From NCBI GenBank assembly GCA_032622095.1, contig CP136062.1, positions 133,317,282 through 133,381,281 on the forward strand: 64,000 nt of DNA. The letters are read 5' to 3'. Position 1 is the first letter of the stretch; the number at the start of each line of letters is the position of its first letter. The position numbers were made by a program, and so were the translations under genes. Below are positions 42,028-55,308 of this stretch, piece by piece. The DNA is from Siphonodentalium dalli (Eukaryota > Mollusca > Scaphopoda > Gadilida > Siphonodentaliidae). The notes under the pieces were generated by a model. That model did no database searches, had not been told where the DNA came from, and saw only the letters and a list, made by a program, of their open reading frames with translations.

Positions 42028-44050
42028 TAGCTGGTGGGCCCGACTTCGTCCGGGCTGTTTCCCATCTTATTTCCGGAGAAAGGCGCGATTTGACCTTGAA
42101 TTGACTATTTTGAAAGTCAAGGTCAGGTCGGGGTCATGATTTGACCCGTCCAAAACACTCCCCTGACAAAAGGAACCCTAGGTATAAAATTTCGACGAAA
42201 TCCATCTGTTTTACCCGATGTGACGTTTGATTGACCATATTGAAGGTCAAGGTCACGCCGGGGGGGGGGTGGTCACGATTTGACCCGTCCAAAACACTCC
42301 CGGAAAAAAAGTACCCCTAGCAGGGGGGGGTCTGCAAAAAAATTCCGTATATAGGGCCGGGGTGGGTGGGTGGTCCAGAGGCGGAAAACATGGTGCTTGT
42401 AAAATTTTTCCAAAATAGGTTTTTTCAAACAATTTACAAGTACTGACCATGTAATGTTGTTTGTAAGCATGTTAGTACCATGCTTGTTGGTATAGGGCTA
42501 TATAGGCAGCTAAAGTGACTCTTTAGCCTCAGATTTAGCAACATTCTGGATTTCACAGTATCCCGGACGGTGTCGGACCACTTCACAGTGGACCACCGTA
42601 TTAACGTTCAGGAAACTTATGATCAACGGAAGAAATATTTAGTAACAAAATTATATATTACCCAGTTGTATTATCTGAATAATAGTAATAAATCAAAAAA
42701 ACTCTATCACAAATTGGATACTACATGGTGAATACTCAATGGTGACTACTAGTAGATATCATTAACCTGATTGTTGCATAACATGAAATTGAAAAGGGTA
42801 TCTCATAAATTTTTAATGTCTGAAATACTGTCTTGTTCTGGCATGTAATCAAATTCACTCCTTCTGGTTATTTCTCATCTTGAATGATTGCAAGTAATGT
42901 TAATTTGCAACAATTATCCAAATAAAACTGAATTGGTTATGATGAATGACATTACTGTTTACTGCTCAGACAATCCCAAATGAAGGTGACGCTATTCTCA
43001 TTGAATTTCCGAACTTCATCTGGGAGCTTTACTGCTCAACAAGACGAAACTAAAATACTAATTGTATACTAACTGTTATCACTTACAAATACATGTAGAT
43101 TAACTGAAATAATGTGATGCATTCAGATGCATTGAGAAATGACATTCAATTCTTCATTCTGGTCTATCACCATACCATACCACATCAAAATTTGACAACC
43201 GACACTTAACTTATATTGCAAAAACCTCTGAAATTCTGATAAAAACATGAGAAACGGGGGGTGGGTCCCCAAAATTTTGGAGAATTTTTTTTTTTTTTTG
43301 CAAAAATGGGGTGGTGGGTCCCTCGAGGTCGGAAAAAACCTTTTTGGGCCCTATATGTGCAATTTTTTTCCAGACCCCCCCTGCCCCTAGGTATAAAATT
43401 TCGTCGAAATCCGTCCGTTTTACTCAATTTGACATTGAATTGACTGTTTTAAAGGTCAGGTCGGGGTCACGATTTGACCCGTCCAAAACAATCCCCGGAC
43501 AAAAGTAGCCCTAGGTATCAATTTTTGTCGAAATCCATCCGTTTTACCCGATTTGACAATTTTGAAGGTCAAGGTCAGGTCCGGGTCACGATTTGACCCG
43601 TCCAAAACACTTCCCGGACAAAACTATTCTAGGTATCAAATTTCGTCGAAATCCGTCCGTTTTATCAGATTTGACCTTGAATTGACCATTTTGAAGGTCA
43701 AGGTAAGGTATGGGTCACTATTTGACCCGTCAAAAACACTCCCCGGACAAAAGTAGCCCTAGGTATCAAATTTTGTCGAAATCCATCCGTTTTACCCGAT
43801 TTGACCTTTGATTGACCATATTGAAGGTCAATGTCTCGCCGGGGTCACGATTTGACCCGTCCAAAACACTCCCCATATAAAAGTACCCCTAGGTATCAAA
43901 TTTCGTCGAAATTCGTCCGTTTTACCCAATTTGACTTTGAATTGACTGTTTTAAAGGTCAATGTCAGGTCGGGGTCACGATTTGACCCGTCCAAAACATT
44001 CCCCGACACAAGTACCCCTAAGTATCAAATTTCGTCGAAATCCATCTTTG
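42028..44050. repeat. Tandem array of a unit of about 125 bp, split by a transposon
   Basis: Starts at an inverted Helitron-like 3' end (ctagctggtgggcccgac). Units carry gaccttgaattgaccatttt, gtcacgatttgacccgtcc and cctaggtatcaaatttcgtc. The cctaggtat landmark occurs near 43386, 43511, 43628, 43757, 43889 and 44015. It is the same unit as in 10.2-10.7 and 13.4 kb. Long open frames only translate the repeat. Confidence 0.8.
42321..43383. mobile_element. G-run-ended non-autonomous element (1,063 bp), 7-bp TSD CCCCTAG
   Basis: Ends CAGGGGGGGG-TCTG and complement. The TSD CCCCTAG is at 42314-42320 and 43384-43390, and the uninterrupted unit elsewhere in the array reads cccctaggtat, giving an empty-site check. 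No coding sequence was recognised. Confidence 0.8.
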
Positions 44051-44639
44051 ATTACCACACGATCGCATGCTTTCCAAAGGCGGTGGTAATATCAATTTAT
44101 TGCACACCCAATGACTTATTTGTCGAAATACAGCAACATACAGAAGAATTGAAACGTTCAATAAAAGAATGTTTATTGTTCTTGAGCAATACAAACATAT
44201 TACGTCAACAACGTCATTGGCGACGTCAACTTTAACAGAAAATGTCTTCGCTAAATTATGAGGTATAGTCTACATTAAGCACACGTTATTCAATTAAATA
44301 CAACAATATGGAGCTAAATGTTAGTATGTTACAAGCTGCAATCTTCAGAGTGTGCAATAAACATAGAACAACACAGTTGTGTGAACATGTTAACGTTATT
44401 GCACTCGTTTGTCGTGCCGCGAGGTCAAACTCGAGCCTCCGGTTCTCGTTTTACCATCGAGTCACAACAAATTCGTGCAATAACGTTAACTAGTTCACAC
44501 ACTTGTGTCGTTCTATCTATATCAGCTAGAGCCCGAAGCCGCCATCGCACGCCGCCGCCGCTAGCCATATTGGCCACAAGCCGCCGCCAGACATATTATC
44601 TCCAACGCCAGCCACATTTAAAAATATCCGCCGTCGGAA

Positions 44640-45194
44640 CAGGGGGGGGGGGGGGGGTGAAAACAAAATTCCGGCACGTATGCCGGGGTGGGTGGGTGGT
44701 CAAAGCCACTAACAAGCAATTTTTTCCGCAACTAAAAAAAAATTTCCTGCTTGTTTTTTTAGTGTTTTGGCAATGAGTTGGGCTTCAAAACCACTTTGAA
44801 TGAGAGAAATAATGTAATTCTAACTGGTAAACTGACTGCAGGCAGTTATCGTGTTGTATTTTGTTGCAAATTTTGAAATCCAAGATGGCCGCTGGCAGCC
44901 ATGTTTTTTTGGCCGAATGACCTCAAAATGACTCATTCCTATTTACATGTCCATGTTAACATCCATGATAAATAGTATGCACAGAAATTATACAGCTGTT
45001 TACAGTGAATTTCCCCCCGCAAATCTCTGTTTTAGTGTTAAAAGGGGGGTGGGTGTCAAAAAATGGTCGGAAAAAACTGCCGAAAACGGAAAAAAAATTT
45101 GGCGGTGGGGGTGGGTGGGTACAAAAAATGATCGAAAGGGGAAAAATGCCATACGTGCCTGAAAATTGTTTCCGACCCCCCCCCCCCCCCCCTG
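44640..45194. mobile_element. Second G-run-ended element (555 bp), 7-bp TSD GTCGGAA
   Basis: Starts CAGGGGGG and ends CCCCCCTG, with GTCGGAA at 44633-44639 and 45195-45201. Subterminal sequence (ggcacgtatgcc, ggtgggtgggtgg) matches the element at 42321-43383. Confidence 0.8.
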
Positions 45195-45201
45195 GTCGGA
45201 A

Positions 45202-46631
45202 TTGTAAAATGGCTGAGCCGTGTGCACGGGCTTATATGCACAACTGTACTGTGAATCGCAAAGAACTAAACCGCATTGCCTAGTAGGCCTATTGGCATGG
45301 ACACGGCATGGTTGTTATATTATCATAACACCGGGCCCCTTAATGTGGAATAGAAAACCCCAATGCATGCTTTCATGTAACTGAATGGGTGCATCCATTC
45401 GGTGTTGAAAGGGTTAAAATATAAATTGTTTATATCGACAACACCCAGTCTCAGACATCGCTGGCATTTGTCACTATATACACATAAGAATAGAAAATAG
45501 TTTGAAATAGTATATATCATTACTGTCGGGTTCGTCATCCAATGATGCATGCATATATCGCAAGATGGCAGTGATGATAGCAGTCTGAGGTCGACAGAAG
45601 TCCCAATGTAACTACTTATACCGATTAGATGGGAAACTAGGGAAAATTGACCACTTGAAGTTCATATAGGTCAAACCCATGGCCGGCGGGACTTTTAGTT
45701 AACACTGTCGCCTATGGAAAATAATTAGTTGTGTGTAACCTATAGAGACCCATTTTTACTGACTTAATTACCCATAATCCTCCAATTACCCATAACCCCC
45801 CCATTGGTCCGTGTGTTATTAAATTTTCCTACACAGATTACACCGGTGGCGTTAATAAAGTACGTTATCAATCTACTTGTACTCCAATTATATATAAAAT
45901 TTCTAGGTGATAGCAAAATGTCTAGGTAGGCCTATAGTTTCTCCAAAACTGAGATGAATTGAGTAATTAAATTTTTCATGTCCAATAATAATTTGAAAAC
46001 GCCCGCCCCCCCCCCCCCCCCCACCCACCCCCATCAGAAAGGAAATCCGCCTCAAATGATTGAATTGTTGCCTGTGAATACCTGTGTAGGCCTACAATGC
46101 ACTGAAGCCTCCAGACGTCTATAGATATATAAGATACTGAAGCCAATGTAACCTGAATTTAGGGCGCTGCACCCAGACATCAACATGAGAGGCAAAACAA
46201 CTGTCTTTTCAATCCTCGGTCAAATCCAAAGTTGCATGGGAAGCAACTATATTTTTAACTTTGGAATCATATAGAGTTACTCCCCATGGAACGTCAAGTG
46301 TTCTCATTATATATATCGCGATTATCTCGTTTGATGCATGGAACGTAACGAACAACCAGCTTGGGTTCGATGAATGGGTTTGGACCTGGAAAATGCCATG
46401 GAAAATAGAGTGCCCTCGTGTCCTGACGTCGAGTGTCGCTGGTTCGGGCAACTTCGGGGTATATATAGGCCTACCAAGATTTTCCGGTGTAGCCTACCTA
46501 TTACTTTGACCAATTTTGTATACAAATCAATAGGCCCTACACCATTTATGTAAGCTCAAACTTGTTTGACTCGTTTTTTTTTTGGTAATTCCGGGCGTTA
46601 CGATGCATTTCACAATTGCGTGGTCGGCCTC
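45202..46631. other. Non-coding stretch
   Basis: Contains a C-run near 46005-46025. No gene is recognised; overlapping open frames at 46209-46525 are unconvincing. Confidence 0.35.
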
Positions 46632-46724
46632 GACCGGACTCCATGATAAGTCATGAACGTAAATCCATCGCTGCATAATATCCAGCGATGGATTTACGTT
46701 CATGACTTATCATGGAGTCCGGTC
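46632..46724. repeat. Perfect 42-bp hairpin with a 9-base loop
   Basis: Bases 46632-46673 (gaccggactccatgataagt...) are exactly complementary to 46683-46724; the loop is cataatatc. Either a very recent inverted duplication or a structured RNA. No promoter was identified. Confidence 0.9.
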
Positions 46725-47639
46725 TAAAGTTAGTATTCCCAAATGTTCACCCAGTCGGTTACGACGGTTAGTACTGTACATGATAACACGAAGGCCTAAA
46801 TCTGGGTTTATACAGTCCAATTTGAACGAAACGGCAGAGAGGAGACCCTCTTAAAAGTACACTCACGCAGCCTTGTTTTATTTTAACTATAATGTATACA
46901 TTGGTTCGCCACTGGATCAGCTTTGAAATCTGTACGAAATTGTTGGAGTACGAAAATTCTCTCAGCTATGATTTGCCGCCATTTTTGCTTTTGTGATATT
47001 GTTTTTGTGAAGTGAAAATAATAACAAATGGTTGGCGACCCGCTAAAATAAGATGTTCATAAAACAGGTATACATTAAGAAGTATAAATTATCCAAAACG
47101 CAGCAATCGGTGGACAGTAATAGCACTTATATTAGGCAAATAAATTCCGTAACATCGAAAATAGGCGACATAAATAGCGTCACCTCTTTTGTTTGTAATT
47201 TTCTAGTATTTCGGAGTCTTATTGTGACCCGCAGCTATTTTTGCAATAATGACTGTTATTGACAATAACTGCATGTTAGTGTTCAAAATAAAATGAATTT
47301 CTTCGATTGGTTCTCTGCAAATGTTTTGAGTTAGACAATTGACAGAAGTGGACTCCATAATTAATCTCTTGACTGACTCACTGAGGCCACTGGGTGATTG
47401 ACAAGTTTGCAGTTTGGGATGATACCCGGGAAGATTTGAAAGAGCTGACGGCCCTCTCCTACAATCCACTTTTGAACGTTTGTAGGGTTTGTGAGTTTAT
47501 TACTATCTGCCCATGCACGATTGGTGTTTGCCTACCGTGCATTGGTGGATGCCACCGAAGCAAGAAGCAAAGCCCCCCATTCCGAATCAGGACCGGCGAT
47601 GAAGACTTACCTTGTTTTCTTTGTGATTTTTGTGCGTTG

Positions 47640-47671
<32 letters not shown>

Positions 47672-48342
47672 TTGAGTTGTGAATAGTTGTAATTTATTGT
47701 CCGATTTAGTGCTTGCATGGACTCCAGTTGCCTTAGTCTGTTGTATTCCGGGCTTGTACTACGGGTTCAACACTAGGAAGAGGGTGCAATGCCAGCCGGT
47801 TGACTTACGGTCGGTTGGGGCTCCTTAACTCTTGATGGTGCAATGCCCGCCTTTCACTCCTGTGCGAGTGTCAGAACCCGTTGACCTGGTTGTGTAATGC
47901 AGTCGCGGACTGGAAGCAGCTGAGGCCAGACTGTGTTGGTTGGTGCGTCTCTGAAGGTTTGGCGTTCCAAGTAGTGTTTTCGATTATTATGTCTCACCCG
48001 TCCTCCCTGGGCGCGGGTGAAAGCGTGTATTTGCAAATTTGTATATGCAGTTGTTAGTAGTTTTGAGAGAGATAATTATTCGACGGCTTATACTATGGCC
48101 ACGACAAGCGTATCTTAACCGCCCGAGGACATTCATCAGCGCCCAAGGAGCCATCTGGGGTGTGAGCCCGCTAACCTAGATTTTGATATTGGTGTTAGTC
48201 ATTTTTGTGGTCAGGTTTGTGAACTGGTTCTGTGTAATGATTTTACAAGGTCAGCAGGTTAGTTGGTTGTTTGATGGAGATAATTCCTCAATGGCTTATA
48301 CTACGGTCACGACAAGCGTATCTACACCGCCCGGGGACTAGT
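46725..48342. other. Non-coding stretch with a TA microsatellite
   Basis: Alternating TA at about 47641-47666. Two related units near 48070-48170 and 48280-48335 share ggcttatactac and cacgacaagcgtatct, and a third partial match (ggggacattcatcagcgccc) lies near 54940. No gene was seen. Confidence 0.4.
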
Positions 48343-48462
48343 GATGATCCGATAATCAGAATCAGCCATCGGTCGATAATAGCCCATCGGATATTAATTG
48401 TACCTCGCAGTTGAACGTCGGCTTTTACCGATTGTCAAAACAAACAAAAATATTCTAGTATC

Positions 48463-50842
48463 TAGTGATGAGCCGATAATCGGGAACGACAATCGGAATC
48501 GGCCGATTGTGGCCCATCGGATGACAATCGGTACTCGGGTTTGAACATCGGGATTTCCGATTGTCTATATAATAAATAGGTGCTTGTTTTTCTTCAATGA
48601 ACTGGTTTAAATATGACGATGTTTTGTTGAATAAATGACCTGTAAACATGGGGAAAGTGATCCCAAACACAAACTTGATATAAAGACATGTCCTCTGCAA
48701 TACCCCGGCCGTACCTGGGTCTATGTTTGAACAATATATAGTGGGGATCACCGGGAAGCATGTGACACTTTGTGTTAGAGTGACGCTGCAAGCATGACGC
48801 CGTGGTTGCGCATAATCATTAATTATTGGCATACCGGAACAGTCGTTTCAGTCGATTGATTTCATTAGCATTATGATGTACACAACGTACATATCATGGG
48901 ACTCATGTACGCCCATAGGTAACTTTATTGTTCGTCAACATGTAGACATTTTGATTTATGTCAGACTATCAAAAATCTAGATGTATGCATACTAGTGATG
49001 AGCCGATAATCGGGAACGACAATCGGAATCGGCCGATTGTGGCCCATCGGATGACAATCGGTACTCGGGTTTGAACATCGGGATTTCCGATTGTCTAAAT
49101 AATAAATGAGTGCTTGTTTTTCTTTAATAAACTGTTTTAAATATGACTATGTTTTGTTGAATAAATGACCAGTAAACATGGGGAAAGTGATACCAAACAC
49201 AAACTTGATATACATACATGCCCTCTGCAATACCCCGGCCGTACCTGGGTCCATGTGTGAACAATATATTAGTGGGGGTCGCCGGGAAGCACGTGACACT
49301 TTGAGTTAGAGTGAGGCAGCGAGCATGACGCCGTGATTGCGCATAATAATTCATTAATTATTGGCATACCGGAACAGTCGTTTCAGTCGATTGATTTCTT
49401 TAGCATTGTGATGTACACAACGTACATGTCATGGGACTCATGTACGCCCATAGGTAACTTTATTGTTCATCAACATGTAGACATTTTGATTTATATATGT
49501 CAAACTATCAAAAATCAAAATGTATGCATACCCAGTACAACAAAGCTATCTATATAGTACATACAGCGTAACAGGTATAAACACTACTATAGAAACCGAA
49601 AGTGCATGTCACGTGACTTTAAATAGTTGAAGACAATGTCATTCCATCCAGTCAGCCTCGTGTGACGTCACGTATATGTCACCACAAATGATTATTATGA
49701 TGACCACGCCGAAATCGAATCGTGTCTGTGAAATTGACATGAACATGGTGTAACTTGCAACTAGTTCAGTCGGCTCATTTCCTTTGACGTGATGTCTTTG
49801 AATTGGGATCAAAGAAAAATGCCGTTTGATGAATTGTTATCAAAAACGGACCATGGACATGTCGTCATGCACGTGGCTACATCAAACTTTCAAAAAATTT
49901 GTTGTGGAATAGCCTAGAAAACATGGGTATGTTGCCTGTATTCGATCACTAGTCTGCCCATACCCACCTATCTACTTACCCAAACATATACTTATGTATA
50001 CATTGTACTGGCATATTACTACGTTTGTTGATAGCTTCTAATTCTAAGTATTATATAACACATATAACATATTCTGCTATACATTATTGAAATAATCGGA
50101 ATCGGCACCTGAATCGGCCGATTGTGATCTCAAATAATCGGCAATCGGCGCACGGCTCTATTTGACAATCGGCTCATCACTAATGCATACGGAGTACAAC
50201 TGAGCTATATATATAGTACATACAGCGTAACAGGTATAAACTATACTATAGAAACCGAAAGTGCATGTCACGTGACTTTAAATAGTCAAAGACAATGTCA
50301 TTCCATCCAGTCAGCCTCGTGTGACGTCACATATAGGTCACCACCAATGATTATTATGATGACCACGCTGAAATCGAATCGTGTCTGAAATTGACATGAA
50401 CATGGTGTAACTTGCAACTAGTTCAGTCGGCTCATTTCCTTTGATGTGATGTCTTTGAATTGGGATTAAAGAAAAATGCCGTTTGATGAATTGTTATCAA
50501 AAACGAACCGTGGACATGTCGTCATGTCATCAAACTTTCAAACAATTTGTTATGGAATAGCCTAAAATACATGGGTAAGTTGCCTGTATTCGATCACAAG
50601 TCCGCCCATGCCCACCTATATACATGTACTTACCCAAACATATACTAAATATGTATACTGTGTACTGGCATATTATTTCGTTTGTTGCTTGCTTCTATAA
50701 TTCTAAGTATTATATAACACATATAACATATATTCTGCTATAATTATTGAAATAATCGGAATCGGCACCTGAATCGGCCGATTGTGATCTCAAATAATCG
50801 GCAATCGGCGCAAGGCTCTATTTGACAATCGGCTCATCACTA
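48463..50842. mobile_element. hAT-like non-autonomous element (outer, interrupted), TSD CTAGTATC
   Basis: Ends TAGTGATGAGCCGATAATCGG and complement. CTAGTATC is at 48455-48462 and 50843-50850. The element is split by a copy of its own family at 48993-50182. A truncated older relative with the same end (tagtgatgatccgataatc) lies just upstream at about 48340-48450. Confidence 0.9.
48993..50182. mobile_element. hAT-like element nested in its own relative (1,190 bp), TSD ATGCATAC
   Basis: Same ends as the outer copy. ATGCATAC is at 48985-48992 and 50183-50190. Removing it restores an outer element of about 1.18 kb, very similar in sequence to the inner one. No transposase was found. Confidence 0.92.
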
Positions 50843-50989
50843 CTAGTATCTAAGCGCTATATGCATGCTTTAATAAACGTACACAATACAACCGTAGTAT
50901 TGAATGTAAAACGCAGTTGTAACAGCCTAAAAAGTTATTGGCATCGTCCAAACAGTCTGGTATGATTATATATAAGCATGGCAATACAC

Positions 50990-52083
50990 TAGAGATGGGC
51001 GGTTAACCGTGGAATCAGTTCGGTTTCGGTTGTCGGGAAAAACCGGAAATGACAACCGTGGTAAATTGGAAAAACCCGTAGTTTCGGTTGTCACAACTTC
51101 CTGTAATCATGGCAGAGCACGACGAACAAACGAGTCCTGTGTGGAAATATTTTTCAAAGAAAGATAAGAAATTAAGTGTGCCGCCTGTAATATATGCAGA
51201 AAGGAGTTCGCATGGTGAAATCGCGCGACGAATTAATTACGTTGCTTCCGTGTACACCTATTTTCGCCGTAGTAAACACAACACAACTTGTCACAAGTCA
51301 GTTTATTTCTCATGATCTTTTAATCATTAAGGCCGTACAAATACTCTGAAAGGTGAATTTGATAACGAGGATACGATATCAAAAGGTATCAATCATTGTT
51401 ACCCCCGCATTCCCTATTAGTTTTTATCACTGTTTGGATGTTAAATCGTCAAATATATTTGTGCGCCGTTGATTAAAAATGTTATACCGGAATCGGAGCC
51501 AGAATGAATTATACCGTTTGTCGGTAAACTGTTGAGAAATAGCACTCATTCAGGTGACTTGTATTGGATGCATGTATAGTGTGTACAGTATTATGTTCCC
51601 TAAATATGTTAATAGGCATATAGCCAGATAATGTGATTGAGAGATTCTAGTCATGTTTTATTTTCATTTTGTTTATTTCAAATTTTATTTTTCAAATCAT
51701 AACTATACACATATATCTAGTCACACACATTAGTTTTATGCCAATATAAATGATCATTATATTATTTCACACTTATGATCATATGATGCTGAATTGCAGT
51801 CATACACAATACACAGACTCACTTGCTTTCTAGCACTGCCACTCGACATGGACATTAACAATATACATGTAATAGTAACAATATGATACATAATTTACAA
51901 TTATAAAAGGACATGTACCTCACAAGTTATGGTAATAAAATTGGTGTGTTTTCTTTGTAATGTGATGAAGCATAATTAGATTTTGTTCACATTAGTCATT
52001 TTTATTAATCGAAACCGAAACCGAGACTCAACTCTTTTTCCACAACCGAAACCGAGGCAAATTATCACAACCGCCCATCTCTA
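50990..52083. mobile_element. hAT-like element (1,094 bp) with a BED-finger relic, TSD CAATACAC
   Basis: Ends TAGAGATGGGCGGTTAACCG and complement. CAATACAC is at 50982-50989 and 52084-52091. The interior around 51120-51230 holds the start of a BED zinc finger of a ZBED/hAT transposase (SPVWKYFSKKDKK, then, one frame over, C..C..C residues), broken by a frameshift. The catalytic part is missing. Confidence 0.9.
51088..51315 (+). pseudogene. BED-finger exon relic of a hAT transposase
   Basis: The frame MSQLPVIMAEHDEQTSPVWKY leads into the canonical VWKYF BED opening. The cysteines expected next occur in a shifted frame (codons around 51175-51225), so the finger is broken. The remainder of the frame is not transposase. 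This is the N-terminal fragment of the autonomous relative of the element it lies in. Confidence 0.6.
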
Positions 52084-52353
52084 CAATACACCTGTCCGAT
52101 ATATCCCGTGTAATATGAAGTTATTGGTTCAGTCGCATGGATACGAAATAGATTCAACAACTGACCTCATTTAATACAATGCACATGTAGTTTCCAGTGG
52201 AGCACGTGCCATGCTGTGACGTCACATGCTATGTCAATAATTTGAAGCACGCACTGAATTAGTACAGTCGTGATCAGAACTGTCTTCAATAATGACCAAG
52301 GTGAGGAGGGGCATAATTAGCTTTTTCGTCTGTAAAGTACAATATGGTGAAGT

Positions 52354-54331
52354 TAGAGGTGCCACGATTATTGATTTTGATAATCGATAATCGGTCATCA
52401 ATAATCAACTATAATCGATTAATCGTACCTACGGCCACTGTTAATTAAATTTCTGTTTAGCGTCAATCGAGATTTCCATATAAGAAAGCGTAATGCGGTG
52501 ATTATTAATTATTTCCGGGGGATCTAGTTTGTGTCAGAATCTCTACTGTGGCTATGCCCATAGCGATCATACTCTGACAGGAAACATTGAAAATAATAAT
52601 GCAGGTGATATATTTATAAGTATAAAATACCTATTCGTTAAAAATGTATTTAACTGTAGGTATAACAATGTATTTAGCTGTAGGTTAAGGTCCCAGCTTG
52701 TAATTGCATGATTGAGATGAGCCAATTTTGCTTTGATTTGTTTACAATCTTGGTACCGGTATATCTCTCGGCTAATCAAAACAATTTTATTGCAATTATC
52801 GGATCACAAAAATCATGATGGCACCATCCCTACTCTCAGGTGCCAAATAATAATGTCAGCACGATTATTCATTTTGGAGAAAATTCCCCAAAGATCACTA
52901 TTATTTGGAATTGTGACATAGAGTGAAATTGCCATCTCTATTATTAATTTCAGCCTAAATCCCCACACATCACTATTATTAGGCCATCACGATTATTAGG
53001 CACCTGAGAGTAATTGTCAAATGGATTATTTAGGAACAAGTATTAACAAAGAAATTTATGCCCTGCATTGTCTGTTTAATGTTATACCGGTCAACATTTT
53101 TGCGATAAATTAAACCATAAATACGACAAAGGTGACCTTGTCGTGACACCGGAAATGGCAGTGTATACTTCTGTACGAAAAATAACCACACATATTTCCG
53201 GTCAATTTGATCGCTGCACGTCGAGATGTACAACAAAAGTTGATTTAACGCCCGCATGGTGAAATAATAAACGGAATGCGCTATTATTTTCGGCGAAAAT
53301 CAAAACGCGGCGATTGACGCTAAACAGAAATTTAATTAACAGTGGCCTATTAAATATTAATAACATCAGTGGAAGTATTCCGTAATATGGCCTATTGGCT
53401 GGGTGCTGGTTAACTGCACTGTCGCTGGTTGTTTGAGGCATCTGCTGATGTAATTTTTACGTTAATAAAGTGCATCATAATTACTATTAATACTAATGAG
53501 CACAATGTATTAAATACCAGCACAGTTTTCGGCGATTTTATGATTATAATATTTGTGAGTTCATTAAAACGAACATAGCGATTAATTTCAGTGTTATGAA
53601 TAGCCAAATATACAAACAATATAAAAGTAGGAATGTACGACAGAGCGTGGTTAACAATCACAAAGGTGTTCCCCCACCTGCACATTGCAGGACTCAGAAC
53701 AAGCTAAGTATTTGATAATAGTCAGTTTCATTCAGCATTCACCACACAATATGCGATAGCCTTTACTAGTAACTTCTATAAAGTATACTTTATATGCAAA
53801 CAAAGTATACTCGCAATTACATTGCTGATTAAAATGCCGTATATATTGGTTCCCTGGTTTTAGAGAGAATGTCAATCAACTTCCCATTGGTCCAATCAGA
53901 TTCAAGGGCCAGTGCATTCAGTTCATTGAACACGGTGACGGTCGGCACATTTCAAAGACATAGTGCCACCTTTCAAGTATAAATATACAACGACATCGCC
54001 ATGTGTTCAAATCTGCAGTGCCTCCAATTTGTAGAATATATAACGACTCGACGAGAAACCATGTCACATCATCAAATGATCTGCCGACTGTTTGCTACAT
54101 ATATTAGTAGTACATGTACTCATGTTATTGGAATCTCTTTGATACGCGTTCAAAGGATGTTAACCCCTCGGTTGTAGATTAAACTGTGTAAAACAAACAC
54201 GGTATTCAATAATACCCAGCATTTTCTGACGTCCGAAATAAATAACGCAGATTAATCAATGATGGAAATGGTAATCGATTATCGTCTTTATCAACGGTTC
54301 GTCGATTATACGATTAATCGTGGCACCCCCA
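52354..54331. mobile_element. hAT-like element (1,978 bp), TSD GGTGAAGT
   Basis: Ends TAGAGGTGCCACGATTATTG and, on the opposite strand, TGGGGGTGCCACGATTAAT. GGTGAAGT is at 52346-52353 and 54332-54339. Subterminal runs of cgattaatcg and gataatcg are present. It contains a nested small MITE (52833-53010). No intact gene was seen. Confidence 0.85.
52833..53010. mobile_element. Small TA-inserting MITE (178 bp)
   Basis: Ends CTCTCAGGTGCCAAATAATA and complement, with TA at 52831-52832 and 53011-53012. Related to the element at 59474-59907. Confidence 0.7.
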
Positions 54332-54339
54332 GGTGAAGT

Positions 54340-55304
54340 AGTCCCAAATTGCACATGTTTTTGTCGCTCCGCGAGTCGCCATTGGTATAATGTTGCTCTC
54401 ATTACAAGTTACGGCGTATGCTATGAAATATGCTTAGATCTATGTTGAACTCTGAGGCGGTCTAGCAAAACAAAATTTGAGTAGGCGGAACTATAAAAGC
54501 TTCCCAGTTTATATTAAAAGACAAAAGGTGTGACCAATGGGAATTTGGGAAATCTCAGAAAAATATGACACCAATTATTATCCATCATTCTAAATTTAGT
54601 TAATAATCATCGCATTCCATACATTGTCGCAAGTAACAAGTATTCAATCAAGACCTTTATACCGCGTGCAAGTGTTCCCCTTACGGTGATAACGTTACTC
54701 TGATTCGGCACCTTTGATCGCTATGTCAAAACAACTGCCGGCATACATCAAAGGCAGCGCACAACTGATGTTGGCAGAAATACTATAATATGTATATTTT
54801 TATGTATTTGGCTTTGAAACTTTACCAGGATATGGAGTGCAATGGGTGTATATAGGTCCATTTTGGGAACAAACACACAAAATATATAAACATCGGAATT
54901 GGAAATTGCTCCGATGGGCTTTTTCATTATCACTACCGGGGACATTCATCAGCGCCCCTGGAGCCATCTAGAGCATGAGTCTGCTGACTGAGTGAATATA
55001 TTGAGTGAGGGTGTTATATATACGTTAATAGTATATAGCGCCTTTTGAGATATGTGTTATCTCAAGTCACTGAATTAGAAGTATGATTTTTCATGAGCTC
55101 TGCTTGCAGATTGAAAAATCATACTTCTAACGAGTTGATATTGTTGTATTTATCAGGTCTGGATAATGTGAGAATATCTTACAGCTACAATAGGTTAGCT
55201 GAATTCAGCTATATATTCTACTCTCAAAACGGCTGTATTTCAGGGTTTCCGCTACTACGGCAGGCAGGCCGTCCAGCGGCCTCATTCCCCTCCCCAACCT
55301 TGAA
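54340..55304. other. Non-coding stretch with a short hairpin
   Basis: A stem of about 15 bp (agaagtatgattttt with its complement) is formed around 55078-55130. No gene was seen. Confidence 0.4.
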
Positions 55305-55308
55305 TTAA

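Noticed and set aside
43206-45283. Many frames of 60-90 residues in the array and G-run elements
   Set aside because: They translate tandem repeats and homopolymer runs; residues repeat with the DNA period.
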